This document shows, piece by piece, positions 23,697 through 31,313 of a stretch of 64,000 bases of DNA (position 1 is the stretch's first letter; each line of letters starts with the position of its first letter). The position numbers and the translations under genes are program-made. Origin of the DNA: an uncultured Bacteroidales bacterium. Its GTDB lineage: Bacteria > Bacteroidota > Bacteroidia > Bacteroidales > UBA3824. The stretch lies in contig CAJOJG010000007.1 in the NCBI GenBank assembly GCA_905234655.1, positions 1 through 64,000 of the forward strand, in the 5' to 3' direction. The notes below the pieces were generated by a model, which saw only the letters and a program-made list of their open reading frames with translations, had not been told where the DNA came from and searched no databases.

Positions 23697-24515
23697 TCAA
23701 TATAGGTTGTCGTCAATTCCTTTTTGGGGGTCGTATCTGTTAAGCATAATCATCCCCCTTTGAAAGTATTCTGCTTCAACTACGCTAACCACTTCGATGT
23801 TAAGACATGAAACCTCCAGTGTAACTCCATCGAGAAGAAAATTAAACATAAATTTGTATAGTTCGTCTTTCGAAATATCAATTTCATATATGTAGTCGTT
23901 GCCAATTTCGGTATCTAATTGTATGGTAATTAGTTCCGTCATTTTTATGGTTATGTCATAATTTCCACCATTGTCGGTATTGATAATTATTGTCAGAGTA
24001 TTTTCGTTGTAGTCCAGTCTTTTTAATGTGTCGTCGTGGAAAATGTATTTGTCGTATAATTCATCAAATACTTCTGTTACCAGGTTCCAGTTTTTCACTT
24101 TGTTTGTGTATTGTTCTTTATTGGGATTGTATTGTGGCAGAAATAGTGCACCTCTGTCAAAATATGTTGCTTCAACGACGCTTACAACTTCAATTTCGAT
24201 ACATCTTACATGCAATGTGACTGAATCAAGCCAAAAGTCAAAAAGAAATTTGTAATGTTCGTCTTTATCAATGTCAAGTTCGAATATCCAATCGTTGCCA
24301 ATTTCAGTGTCAAAATCTATGTCAATTAATTTAGATAATTTTAATGTTACGTCGTATGTTTTGCCGATACATGCATTGATTACTAATGTCAGTGTATTCT
24401 CGTTATAGTCGAGTCTTTTAAGTGTACTGTCGTGAAATTGATAGTCGTCGAAGTCATCGCCAAATACATCTGTAATCAGATTCCAGTTTTTTATATCTTG
24501 ATATACATTTCTCAT
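23697..24515 (-). CDS. Internally duplicated Imm50-like protein
   Basis: A 272-residue acidic cytoplasmic protein made of two similar halves of about 130 residues (about 10-135 and 140-265). Each half has the order NWNL(I/V)T(D/E)VF, FHD(S/D)TLKRLDYNENTLT, DTEIGND and EIEVVSVVEA or NIEVVSVVEA, then a YFxRG motif. FHD followed by a strand with LKRLDYNENTL resembles immunity protein family Imm50 (inference). No toxin gene is beside it. The ATG at 24515 was chosen because it lies downstream of a -7 element at 24554-24561. A/T-rich codon use differs from the flanking core genes and matches the adjacent restriction-modification genes, which points to co-transfer. Confidence 0.6.
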   Translation of the reverse strand: MRNVYQDIKNWNLITDVFGDDFDDYQFHDSTLKRLDYNENTLTLVINACIGKTYDVTLKLSKLIDIDFDTEIGNDWIFELDIDKDEHYKFLFDFWLDSVTLHVRCIEIEVVSVVEATYFDRGALFLPQYNPNKEQYTNKVKNWNLVTEVFDELYDKYIFHDDTLKRLDYNENTLTIIINTDNGGNYDITIKMTELITIQLDTEIGNDYIYEIDISKDELYKFMFNFLLDGVTLEVSCLNIEVVSVVEAEYFQRGMIMLNRYDPQKGIDDNLY

Positions 24516-24553
24516 GGTTGCATTTTTATTTCGTTTCCAATTGCTTGTCAACG

Positions 24554-24561
24554 CAAAATTA
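24554..24561 (-). promoter_or_regulatory. -7 element TAATTTTG of the Imm50-like gene
   Basis: The minus strand reads TAATTTTG, giving a leader of about 30 nt to the ATG at 24515. No clear TTTG upstream. Confidence 0.5.
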
Positions 24562-24612
24562 CATTTTTTTCTGTGGCTTCAATAATTCTCTGTATAATTA
24601 TATACAAAATAC

Positions 24613-24655
24613 TCTCAAAATGAGAAAGCAGCGCGCTATTCTTTCCGTAAATTTG
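24613..24655 (+). promoter_or_regulatory. Promoter and operator-like repeat of the restriction-modification regulator
   Basis: TAAATTTG (24648-24655) fits the -7 consensus and would start transcription about 4 nt before the ATG at 24666, a nearly leaderless message. TCTCA-AAA-TGAGA (24613-24625) is a short inverted repeat about 22 bp upstream of it, where controller proteins of restriction systems typically bind. Confidence 0.5.
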
Positions 24656-24665
24656 AAACAAAAAC

Positions 24666-24953
24666 ATGAAAACTGATTATCAAATGGAAGTCATCTTAAG
24701 GCTTAGGGCTTTAAGAGAGCAAAAAAATGTATCGCAGGTTGAGGTTGCCAATTACTTGGGGATAAGCCCTGGTCAACTGGGCAACATAGAGAGCTGTAAG
24801 CAAAACCACAAATATACATTGAACCATATAAATTTGTTATGTGGATGGTTCAATGAACCAATCGGAAATATTTTTTGTGAAACTGCTTGCCCGTCGATAG
24901 ATGATTTTGTGAAACATTTAGTTGTTTATGAAGAAAATGGCAATCGCGAATAA
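24666..24953 (+). CDS. XRE-family regulator, probable restriction-modification controller
   Basis: A 95-residue protein with a lambda-repressor-type helix-turn-helix at about 10-60: LRALREQKNVSQVEVANYLG followed by ISPGQLGNIE. Its 3' end overlaps the start of the restriction endonuclease gene, a position typical of controller (C) proteins that delay nuclease expression after the system enters a new cell. The promoter is nearly leaderless, as known for several C genes. It could instead be an unrelated regulator, but the overlap makes this unlikely. Confidence 0.8.
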   Translation: MKTDYQMEVILRLRALREQKNVSQVEVANYLGISPGQLGNIESCKQNHKYTLNHINLLCGWFNEPIGNIFCETACPSIDDFVKHLVVYEENGNRE

Positions 24954-25941
24954 AAAGATAGATATACCCAAATCTGTAAAAACGAAAATTTACAAGACTG
25001 GTCAAACTCGTGGGGCGGATGATGACGTCATTTATCAGAATCGTGTTTCACGAAACAGCACTGTATTGATACCTTATTCGGAATACGACAAGTGCAGAAA
25101 AGCTCCTAATGGCGAATATGAGAATGGTTTTATTGTTTTGATAAATCCAGAAGATTATTTCGATATTCGAGTGCAGAAGAAATTAAAGGCTCAAAAACTT
25201 GAACTGGGAAGGAATCTTTTGGTATTCTATGAAACAAGGACACAATGGCTGAACTTTCCGATAGAAAAAAATTGGGAGGCTGCGACAAGCAGGCGGAATC
25301 CATTGCTTGGTCAGTATGTCGCTCGAGTGCCTGCAACAACGTCGCATGGCGAGACAAAGATTCTTGAGGGGTATACTTCGTCCGATATGAAAGGTGCTGG
25401 CATCAGAGTGTATGAATATGCTGACAAAAAGACTATTGACTTATGTAAAGTACAACTCGAGTTCCTATTTTGGTCGTGTATTGACATAGGACAACTTCTT
25501 GAACGCCAAGATATTGACACGGAATCTGCATTGCAACGAATGACGTTTATTCGACAAGAAGCCATAAAACTAAAACTTGCTGACAAGAATAAACTCGAAA
25601 ATAATAGGATGACAGACAGTGCTGGTAATACTATTTGCCCGTTATGTTTAAGGAAGATTTCTGCCATAGGTTTTTGCGACAAGATTAGACAGGAAAGAGG
25701 CAGGGAAGTTCCCGATTTGACGGTCACTGAGGTTAGTTTATTCCATATTAGGGAACTAAGAAGTGGAGAGTTTAACCATCGTCCTTATAATCTTGGATGG
25801 GGTCATCACCATTGCAACGTTGTGGTCAAGGACTCGGGTATTGATGCTACTTTGCGGTGGATGAAAGATGTACTTGAAAGAAATGGAATGTGTCAGGATG
25901 CTGCCAAATCGAAAAGGGTTGGCATCAGTTTTCTTCCTTGA
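24928..25941 (+). CDS. Type II restriction endonuclease, BstXI-like, HNH-type
   Basis: A 337-residue protein. The C-terminal third holds a zinc-type HNH nuclease: CPLC (about 251-254), then LFHIRELRSGEFNHRPYNLG and WGHHHCNVV, giving His, Asn and His ligands/catalytic residues around a Cys pair. The N-terminal part has no recognisable domain and presumably reads DNA. The overall plan fits the BstXI family as I remember it (inference). It overlaps the regulator gene by 26 bp and its 3' end overlaps the convergent methyltransferase gene by 49 bp. Start ATG at 24928 or 24937; a TTG at 24922 is also in frame. Confidence 0.75.
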   Translation: MKKMAIANKKIDIPKSVKTKIYKTGQTRGADDDVIYQNRVSRNSTVLIPYSEYDKCRKAPNGEYENGFIVLINPEDYFDIRVQKKLKAQKLELGRNLLVFYETRTQWLNFPIEKNWEAATSRRNPLLGQYVARVPATTSHGETKILEGYTSSDMKGAGIRVYEYADKKTIDLCKVQLEFLFWSCIDIGQLLERQDIDTESALQRMTFIRQEAIKLKLADKNKLENNRMTDSAGNTICPLCLRKISAIGFCDKIRQERGREVPDLTVTEVSLFHIRELRSGEFNHRPYNLGWGHHHCNVVVKDSGIDATLRWMKDVLERNGMCQDAAKSKRVGISFLP

Positions 25942-26984
25942 CATGCTTTCATAATGTGTTTGGACGATTGGCTTTCGCTTGGTAATGATTTGAAAGCCTT
26001 GATTCGTTCTTCTATAGAAATGCACCATTGGGGATCGATTTCTATTCCTATGGACAGTCTGTTGGTTCTTAATGCCGCCATAAGTGTGCTGCCAGAGCCT
26101 GCAAAACAATCCAGTACAATATCGCCTTCGTATGTTGTGGAATTGATACAATGTTCAAGCATATCCAAGGGCTTTTCTGCGGGATGTTTGCCCTTGTAAG
26201 GCCTTACCGAGGGGAAATCCCACACATCAGTGTATGTAACATTGGCATTAACTTCAAAAGGTCGGATTATGTTCTCATATTCTGGCATTACGATAGCATC
26301 GTTGATAGAATGAAGCACAGTACATATTTTCATGTATTGTTCTTTGCTGGGAATGTTGCGTCCGCTTTCCCAGTTGGAAACAGCGCCTCCGTGGTTGACA
26401 GTACCGTATGCACCTATTCGTTCCGTTAGTTCATGTCCGGATATGCCACACTCGCTTCTTTTTTCTTTCAAGAATGAACCAAAATATGACCTACGAAGAT
26501 TTCCATCCATTGCAGGCTCGAAAAAGATAATTCTTTCCGACTGAGGATACCACTGTCTTAGAGCTTCTTTTTTCATCTTCCCTTTCCAACCGTCAAATCC
26601 TGGCTCATTTGGTTTAGTCCATACTATATGAGAAAGCACGTTGAAGTATTTGGACAGCATTGTTTCCAATTTTGCTTCCATTGTGGATGAGCAAAACATA
26701 AAACCTGTACCATTGGGTCTTAATACTCGTTTCCATTCCATAGCATAGCATTCCATCCATAATATAAACTCGTCGTCGGTTTCAAATGACTTGTCATTTA
26801 TGATATTTTCTTTTTTAGTGCTGTGATATGGAGGGTCTGTCAGTAGTAGAGAAATAGATTCGTCTGGAATATGTTTCAGCGCGTTGATAGAATCATCATT
26901 AATAACGATGGTTTTGTCATCGTCAAACTTACATGATGCTTTGAGTGCTAATTTTATTTGTTGGAAATCGTAATGTCTGTCCAT
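25893..26984 (-). CDS. DNA methyltransferase (N6-adenine/N4-cytosine, beta order) with embedded XRE domain
   Basis: A 363-residue enzyme that would protect the host from the adjacent nuclease. Motif IV TDPPYH is at 49-54 and the SAM-binding motif DCFAGSGST at 292-300, i.e. catalytic part first and SAM motif last (beta-type order). KHPAEKP (266-272) precedes motif I as usual. Between them, where the target-recognition region is expected, residues about 169-225 read as an XRE helix-turn-helix (FLKEKRSECGISGHELTERI, AVSNWESGRNIPS). The gene is convergent with the nuclease and has its own promoter. The embedded helix-turn-helix may add specificity or let the enzyme regulate its own gene. Confidence 0.88.
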   Translation of the reverse strand: MDRHYDFQQIKLALKASCKFDDDKTIVINDDSINALKHIPDESISLLLTDPPYHSTKKENIINDKSFETDDEFILWMECYAMEWKRVLRPNGTGFMFCSSTMEAKLETMLSKYFNVLSHIVWTKPNEPGFDGWKGKMKKEALRQWYPQSERIIFFEPAMDGNLRRSYFGSFLKEKRSECGISGHELTERIGAYGTVNHGGAVSNWESGRNIPSKEQYMKICTVLHSINDAIVMPEYENIIRPFEVNANVTYTDVWDFPSVRPYKGKHPAEKPLDMLEHCINSTTYEGDIVLDCFAGSGSTLMAALRTNRLSIGIEIDPQWCISIEERIKAFKSLPSESQSSKHIMKACQGRKLMPTLFDLAAS

Positions 26985-27000
26985 ATTTTTATTTTTTTTG

Positions 27001-27008
27001 CAAAGTTA
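27001..27008 (-). promoter_or_regulatory. -7 element TAACTTTG of the methyltransferase gene
   Basis: The minus strand reads TAACTTTG with the ATG only 17 bp further on, so the leader would be about 10 nt. No TTTG at 20 bp. Confidence 0.55.
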
Positions 27009-27140
27009 TAAAAAAAACGGTTCCTTTCATATTTTTCCCTTAGTTATTTTTTTCGTAAACGATAATGGTATAAATTAGGAATTAAATGTATTTCTTCACT
27101 TTCCCGCGTGAAATCGTCCAGCAAAATAAGTGGCTGAAAA

Positions 27141-27172
27141 TTTGGCGGGGTCGTGTTATCGTAGTAGTTTTG
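27141..27172 (+). promoter_or_regulatory. Promoter of the LCM-family methyltransferase
   Basis: TTTG (27141-27144), 20-bp spacer, TAGTTTTG (27165-27172). The leader to the ATG at 27239 is about 60 nt. Confidence 0.8.
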
Positions 27173-27238
27173 TGTGGTAATTAATAATCAGTAACATGAG
27201 TCAAATCAAACAGACAAATTATAACAATATATTCAATC

Positions 27239-28102
27239 ATGAAAAAGACAGACAAAATTGTTGCTGGTTTGCAGGGAGTTCCCGAGACCATGTTGCTCAC
27301 GCTCTTTGCGCGGGCTAACTATTCCCGAATGTACGGCAAGGTGTTTTATGACGCCAAGTCGGTGGAGATTGCCGACAGGCTCGACTACGATTTTAGCCAC
27401 GCTGCGGGCGATGAGGATTTGGGACTTGTGACGCTTTCAAGGACTCTTGTCCTCGACAGCCTTGTCAAGAAGTTCGTAGAGCAGAATCCCGACGGCGTAG
27501 TGGTCAACATCGCAAGCGGCTTGGACACGAGGTTTTTCCGCGTTGACAATGGCAGTATCCTTTGGTACGATGTGGATTTGCCGGAGACGATGGCGGTGCG
27601 CAAGAAGTTTTTCGCCGACACCGAGCGTATGAAGGGCATTGCCGCATCGGCGATGAGCAGCGATTGGGCTAAGGCGGTCAAGGTTCGCGGACGCAAGACG
27701 CTCGTTATCATAGAGGGATTGAGCATGTACCTCGGCGACAGCGCGGTGCGCCAGATTTTTTCCATTGTACACGAGTGTTTCGGCAGTGCGGAGGTTCTGA
27801 TGGAGATAATGCCGGAGCGTCATGTCACGCGCAATTCGTATTCGTCCATCAAGACTACGAGCGCGAAGTTTTCGTGGGGCATTGACAGTGGCAGTATGCT
27901 CGGAATCGAGGGCTTTTCGTGGAAGGCCGACCATTCTGTCGTAGGTGCCATGCGCAAGGTGAAGCCGTCCACGATGTTGTGGAGCTGGCTGCCTGGTGTC
28001 CGTCGTAATTCGGAGAAGATTGCGGTGTTCCACCGTGATGCCGATATTGTCAAATTCCCGTCGCCCGCCGCTGCGGTCTGTAATGAGCGGCTTGTCTGTT
28101 AG
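27239..28102 (+). CDS. Class I SAM-dependent O-methyltransferase, leucine-carboxymethyltransferase family
   Basis: A 287-residue methyltransferase. VVVNIASGLDTRFFRVDNG is the SAM-binding loop of the LCM/TcmP family, WYDVDLPETMAVRKKFF places the acidic residue for the ribose, and LVIIEGLSMYL is the conserved block that follows. Family members methylate carboxylates or phenolic/polyketide oxygens. Aryl polyenes and related pigments often carry O-methyl groups, so a role there is conceivable, but the gene stands alone and 4 kb from the nearest pathway gene. It ends 12 bp from the convergent yidD. Confidence 0.85.
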   Translation: MKKTDKIVAGLQGVPETMLLTLFARANYSRMYGKVFYDAKSVEIADRLDYDFSHAAGDEDLGLVTLSRTLVLDSLVKKFVEQNPDGVVVNIASGLDTRFFRVDNGSILWYDVDLPETMAVRKKFFADTERMKGIAASAMSSDWAKAVKVRGRKTLVIIEGLSMYLGDSAVRQIFSIVHECFGSAEVLMEIMPERHVTRNSYSSIKTTSAKFSWGIDSGSMLGIEGFSWKADHSVVGAMRKVKPSTMLWSWLPGVRRNSEKIAVFHRDADIVKFPSPAAAVCNERLVC

Positions 28103-28114
28103 AGATTGATTTTT

Positions 28115-28414
28115 CTATTCTTCGTTTTTTTCATTCCCCTTTTTCTTGAAAAAATGTTTGATGTATTCCCACGCTGTGCCTTTTTCCGGCACGGGGTCGT
28201 AGCCGTGTGTGCCGAATGGGTTACAGCGTAGGATCCTGAATGTGGCGAGTGTCAAGCCAATGACGATTCCGTGTACCTTTACGGCTTCTATGCAGTATTG
28301 GGAGCATGTGGGCGTGTGTCTGCACATATCGGGCAGGAAAGGGGAAATCGCCACTCTGTATATGTAGACTGGCAATAGGAACACTATCGTTATTATTTTC
28401 AACAAGAGTTTCAC
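28115..28414 (-). CDS. yidD: Membrane protein insertion efficiency factor YidD
   Basis: A 99-residue small protein with an N-terminal amphipathic/hydrophobic segment (about 1-28) and the conserved core CRHTPTCSQYCIEAVKVHG with the Cys residues, then RILRCNPFGTHGYDPVP. It assists YidC-dependent insertion of inner-membrane proteins. It is usually beside rnpA/yidC; here it is the last gene of an operon with ispD, 2 bp after it. A complete, normal-length copy. Confidence 0.93.
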   Translation of the reverse strand: MKLLLKIITIVFLLPVYIYRVAISPFLPDMCRHTPTCSQYCIEAVKVHGIVIGLTLATFRILRCNPFGTHGYDPVPEKGTAWEYIKHFFKKKGNEKNEE

Positions 28415-28416
28415 AA

Positions 28417-29088
28417 TTATTGCTTTGTCGCATATTCGGCGTATCGGAGGTCGTCGACAGTGGTTATCTTGATGTTCTGGCGGTCGCCTTCGATGAGGTT
28501 AATCTTTTCGCCGTAGCGTTCCACAACGCTTGCGTCGTCGGTGAACTCCGGCGTGTATGGCAGCGAGTATGCCGAGCGTAGTATGTCGGCGGCGAATACT
28601 TGTGGGGTTTGGACGAGTTTCACGGTGCTGCGGTCGATGGTGTGGCTGGTTCCGTCGGTGTCAGTCACTCGGATTGATTCGGGCGGGGCGATGCAGGGGA
28701 CGGCGTTGCCGTGGAGTGCGGCCTCGGTGTATGCGTTTGCGATTGTCTTGACGCTTACTAAGGGTCTCACGCCGTCGTGTACGCCGATGAGGTCGATGTC
28801 GTTTGGCGTCTTGAGCAGCGCGTTCTTGACGGAGTGGTAGCGTTGTTCGCCGCCTTCTGCGATTATGTAGTCGCTTGGGGCGATGATGCCTGCTGATAGT
28901 TGCACCCATGCCGCCGCCCATTGGGTCGGCAGGGCGATGATTATGGTTATCGTCGGGTCGTACTGGCGGAACTTCTCGACAGTGCGGCACAAGATTGGCT
29001 CTCCGCCTATCTGCATGAACTGTTTGGGCAGGGTGGAGCCCATGCGTGTGCCTTTGCCGCCGGCGACGATTATTACGGCGCGTTTCAT
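28417..29088 (-). CDS. ispD: 2-C-methyl-D-erythritol 4-phosphate cytidylyltransferase
   Basis: A 223-residue enzyme of the MEP isoprenoid pathway that joins CTP to methylerythritol phosphate. VAGGKGTRMGSTLPKQF is the nucleotide-binding loop, GGEQRYHSVKNAL and VHDGVRPLV the substrate blocks, and TDDASVVERYGEKINLIEGD the C-terminal signature. It overlaps the GAF-protein gene by 4 bp, so it is translationally coupled to the CheR/CheB-like operon upstream. That operon context is unusual and links isoprenoid supply to an apparent signalling module only by co-transcription. Confidence 0.95.
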   Translation of the reverse strand: MKRAVIIVAGGKGTRMGSTLPKQFMQIGGEPILCRTVEKFRQYDPTITIIIALPTQWAAAWVQLSAGIIAPSDYIIAEGGEQRYHSVKNALLKTPNDIDLIGVHDGVRPLVSVKTIANAYTEAALHGNAVPCIAPPESIRVTDTDGTSHTIDRSTVKLVQTPQVFAADILRSAYSLPYTPEFTDDASVVERYGEKINLIEGDRQNIKITTVDDLRYAEYATKQ

Positions 29089-29885
29089 TTTTTGACGAGG
29101 GATTCTACTTTGTTGGACACTTTTGCGGTGAATTGCTTGTGAAATTCCTGGAGGTCGAAGTCTGGCTTTTCGAACATCGCCATTTCCAATACTGCGAGAG
29201 TCTTCCCGTCGTGGATTATGGGGGCTACAATCAGGTATTTGGGCGAGCTTGTTCCAAGTCCCGACACGATTTGGATGTAGCCTTCCGGCACGTTGTCGAG
29301 GAACAGTAGTTTCTGGTCTTTTGCGACCTGCCCGGGGATTCCCTCGCCGAGCGCGAATGTGCGGTCGGTTTCTGTCGTGTAGTATGCGTATGTGCTTGTT
29401 ATGGCGAAGTTTTCGAGTGACTTGTCCGCTGTGTACGCTACGCCTTGTACCATTTTTATTGCTTTGGAGATGTTGATGAGGATTTGGTCGAAGTATTTTT
29501 CGATGTCGGTCTCGCCCTCGGTCTCGCCTTCGATTTCGGCGACAGTGTCCGCGATTTTGCGTTTGTCCTCTTCTTTTTTCCTGCGTTTAAGCTCCTTGTC
29601 GAGTTTTTCCTGCTCCTGGAGCTCTTGTGCCTTGCGGTCTTGTTCGGTAATGAGGTCGTATGGTGTGTTTTTCTTTCCGGCGTTGGCGATTTGGCGGTTG
29701 GTTTTTGTGTACAGGTATATCACGAACGCTATGCTTATCAGTGCGTAAATGCCCACGACAACGCTTGGGTTGACGAACTTGGGCGCAAGGTACTTGAACG
29801 ACGAGAGCCCTGCGAGTATGCTTATTATGATGTATGCAACCAGCATCATTGACGACTGGTTTTTGGTCTTTTCTGTTGTTGCCAT
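29085..29885 (-). CDS. Membrane-anchored coiled-coil/GAF-domain protein
   Basis: A 266-residue protein with two transmembrane segments near the N-terminus (about 13-30 and 40-58), a Lys/Glu-rich coiled coil (about 75-125) and a C-terminal GAF domain (about 128-262: IEKYFDQILINISKAI, then GEGIPGQVAKDQKLLF and YLIVAPIIHDGKTLAVLEMA). GAF domains bind small ligands or mediate dimer signalling. No kinase or cyclase follows, so it may pass a signal to the CheB/CheR proteins encoded directly upstream (14 bp). The arrangement suggests a receptor-like role without a methyl-accepting signalling domain (inference). Confidence 0.75.
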   Translation of the reverse strand: MATTEKTKNQSSMMLVAYIIISILAGLSSFKYLAPKFVNPSVVVGIYALISIAFVIYLYTKTNRQIANAGKKNTPYDLITEQDRKAQELQEQEKLDKELKRRKKEEDKRKIADTVAEIEGETEGETDIEKYFDQILINISKAIKMVQGVAYTADKSLENFAITSTYAYYTTETDRTFALGEGIPGQVAKDQKLLFLDNVPEGYIQIVSGLGTSSPKYLIVAPIIHDGKTLAVLEMAMFEKPDFDLQEFHKQFTAKVSNKVESLVKK

Positions 29886-29899
29886 GGCAAGTGTGTGTT

Positions 29900-30454
29900 T
29901 TATTTGAGGTTTTGTAAATAACTCGTTATCTGTGCCGACTGGAAAATATAGTCCACGTCGGTGATTTTAATGGCGGCGGCGGTCATTGTCTTTACCTGAC
30001 ATTCGTCCGGCGACTGTACCATGACTGTCGCGCCTGCGTCTTTCATCGCTTTCAGTCCTGCTGCTCCGTCCTTGTTGGCTCCGGAGAGGAGTATTCCGAG
30101 GCATTTTTTGCCGTATGCCTGCGCCGCCGATACGAATGTTATGTCTATCGCAGGCCGCGAGTGGTTGACTGGTTCTTCGGTCGAAAGCGAGATTGTGTTG
30201 TCTTTCTCGATGTACATGTGGTAGTTGGCCGGAGCGAGGTACACGTTTCCCGGTCGGATTTGCTCCTTGTCTTTGGGCTCGTGAATCGGTAGTTTCGATT
30301 TGAGCCTGAGCGCTTCCACGAATCCCGTCCTGATGTGCTTAAGCCTGTGGAGGCAGAGGAACATCGGGTGCGGGAATGATTTTGGGAGTTCCGAGAGTAT
30401 CGTCGTTATGGTCTGGAAACTTCCCGCCGATCCTCCTATTACTACATATAGCAT
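29900..30454 (-). CDS. CheB-type methylesterase domain without receiver
   Basis: A 184-residue protein consisting only of the CheB catalytic domain. The triad can be placed at Ser9 (VIGGSAGSFQ), His36 (CLHRLKHIRTGF) and Asp128 (LLSGANKDGAAGL), as in chemotaxis CheB. The usual N-terminal response-regulator domain (about 120 residues) and linker are absent. The ATG at 30454 was chosen because it is where CheB homology starts; the open frame continues upstream only through the preceding gene. It would remove methyl groups from, or deamidate, glutamates of a partner. No MCP, CheA or CheW is encoded in this window. Confidence 0.85.
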   Translation of the reverse strand: MLYVVIGGSAGSFQTITTILSELPKSFPHPMFLCLHRLKHIRTGFVEALRLKSKLPIHEPKDKEQIRPGNVYLAPANYHMYIEKDNTISLSTEEPVNHSRPAIDITFVSAAQAYGKKCLGILLSGANKDGAAGLKAMKDAGATVMVQSPDECQVKTMTAAAIKITDVDYIFQSAQITSYLQNLK

Positions 30455-30468
30455 GATGTCAAGTTGGT

Positions 30469-31305
30469 TTATATTTTGTTGTTTTTCCTGTATATGTTTT
30501 CGTTTTTTGATGCTTGAGCCATTGACGGTGCTTGGTCTATGCCGTCGAGCGATTCGCCTGCGCCTATCACGAGGTATCCGCCCGGTATTAGGCTTTGGCA
30601 TATCTTGTCCAGGCATGTCTTCCGTGCTGTCTGGTTGTAGTACAACGCCCTGTTGCGGTACAGAATCAGGTTGAACCCATTGTCGGGCGGCGCGTCGTTA
30701 CATAGGTCGTGGCGCATGAAGATTACTTTGTCGAGCAGTTCGGGCGAGACTTTGTAGTATTTTTCTTGTTTTACGAGGAATGGGATGAGGGTGTTCTTCT
30801 CGTCCATTCTCTTGAAATTGGCCTCGCTTGTCTCGAATTTCTTCTGGTCGAGGACGCTGTCGCGGCTGTCGTCTATGGCGGCTTGGGTCAGTGCCGTGGC
30901 GTATATGGTGGCTTTGCTGAGGAGGTTGTCCCGGCTGAGCGTCACGAGCAGGGAGTTGAGCTCGTCGTCGCCGTATATGTCCGGCACCCAGATTTTTATG
31001 AAGCTTTCTTCGCTTAGTTTTTGTTTTATGGTTTCTTCGAGTTCTGTCCACAGTTCTGCGTCCCTGAACATTTCTGTAGTGGGGATGAGGATTTTATGGA
31101 GGAAGATGTTGATGAGCGGTCGGTCGGTCATGAGTTTGTCAATCAGCATCTGAGCCGAGCTGTATCCTTGCATGACGACGAACCGCGCAATCCTGTGCCT
31201 CAGGATTACGTCTTGGTATTGTCCGAGATCCACGTCGCTTATTGTGCGCACGGCGGTGATTATGCGCCTGGTCTCTTCGTCTGTTACTGTGATTACATCT
31301 TCCAT
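30469..31305 (-). CDS. CheR-like protein with degenerate SAM-binding site (probable pseudoenzyme)
   Basis: A 278-residue paralogue of the CheR encoded just upstream, aligned along its whole length. The SAM-binding stretch that reads IWHAGCSVGMEVYS in the neighbour is IWVPDIYGDDELNS here, so the Gly, Cys/Ser and second Gly are lost. The acidic ribose ligand in ATDINTDVL is lost (ATALTQAAI), and ILCRNVLIYF has become ILYRNRALYY. The fold is probably kept but catalysis is unlikely. It may regulate or scaffold the active CheR or bind the substrate. The gene is intact, 8 bp after its paralogue, with no sign of frame damage, so it is maintained as a protein. Confidence 0.82.
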   Translation of the reverse strand: MEDVITVTDEETRRIITAVRTISDVDLGQYQDVILRHRIARFVVMQGYSSAQMLIDKLMTDRPLINIFLHKILIPTTEMFRDAELWTELEETIKQKLSEESFIKIWVPDIYGDDELNSLLVTLSRDNLLSKATIYATALTQAAIDDSRDSVLDQKKFETSEANFKRMDEKNTLIPFLVKQEKYYKVSPELLDKVIFMRHDLCNDAPPDNGFNLILYRNRALYYNQTARKTCLDKICQSLIPGGYLVIGAGESLDGIDQAPSMAQASKNENIYRKNNKI

Positions 31306-31313
31306 TTTCTTTT

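Noticed and set aside
27196..27315. Frame starting ATG 27196 upstream of the LCM-family methyltransferase
   Set aside because: It overlaps the methyltransferase start in another frame for most of its length, has Cys/Trp-rich unnatural composition, and the methyltransferase start is well supported.
30455..30616. Arg-rich N-terminal extension of CheB
   Set aside because: It is the overlapping frame of the preceding CheR-like gene; CheB homology starts at the ATG at 30454.
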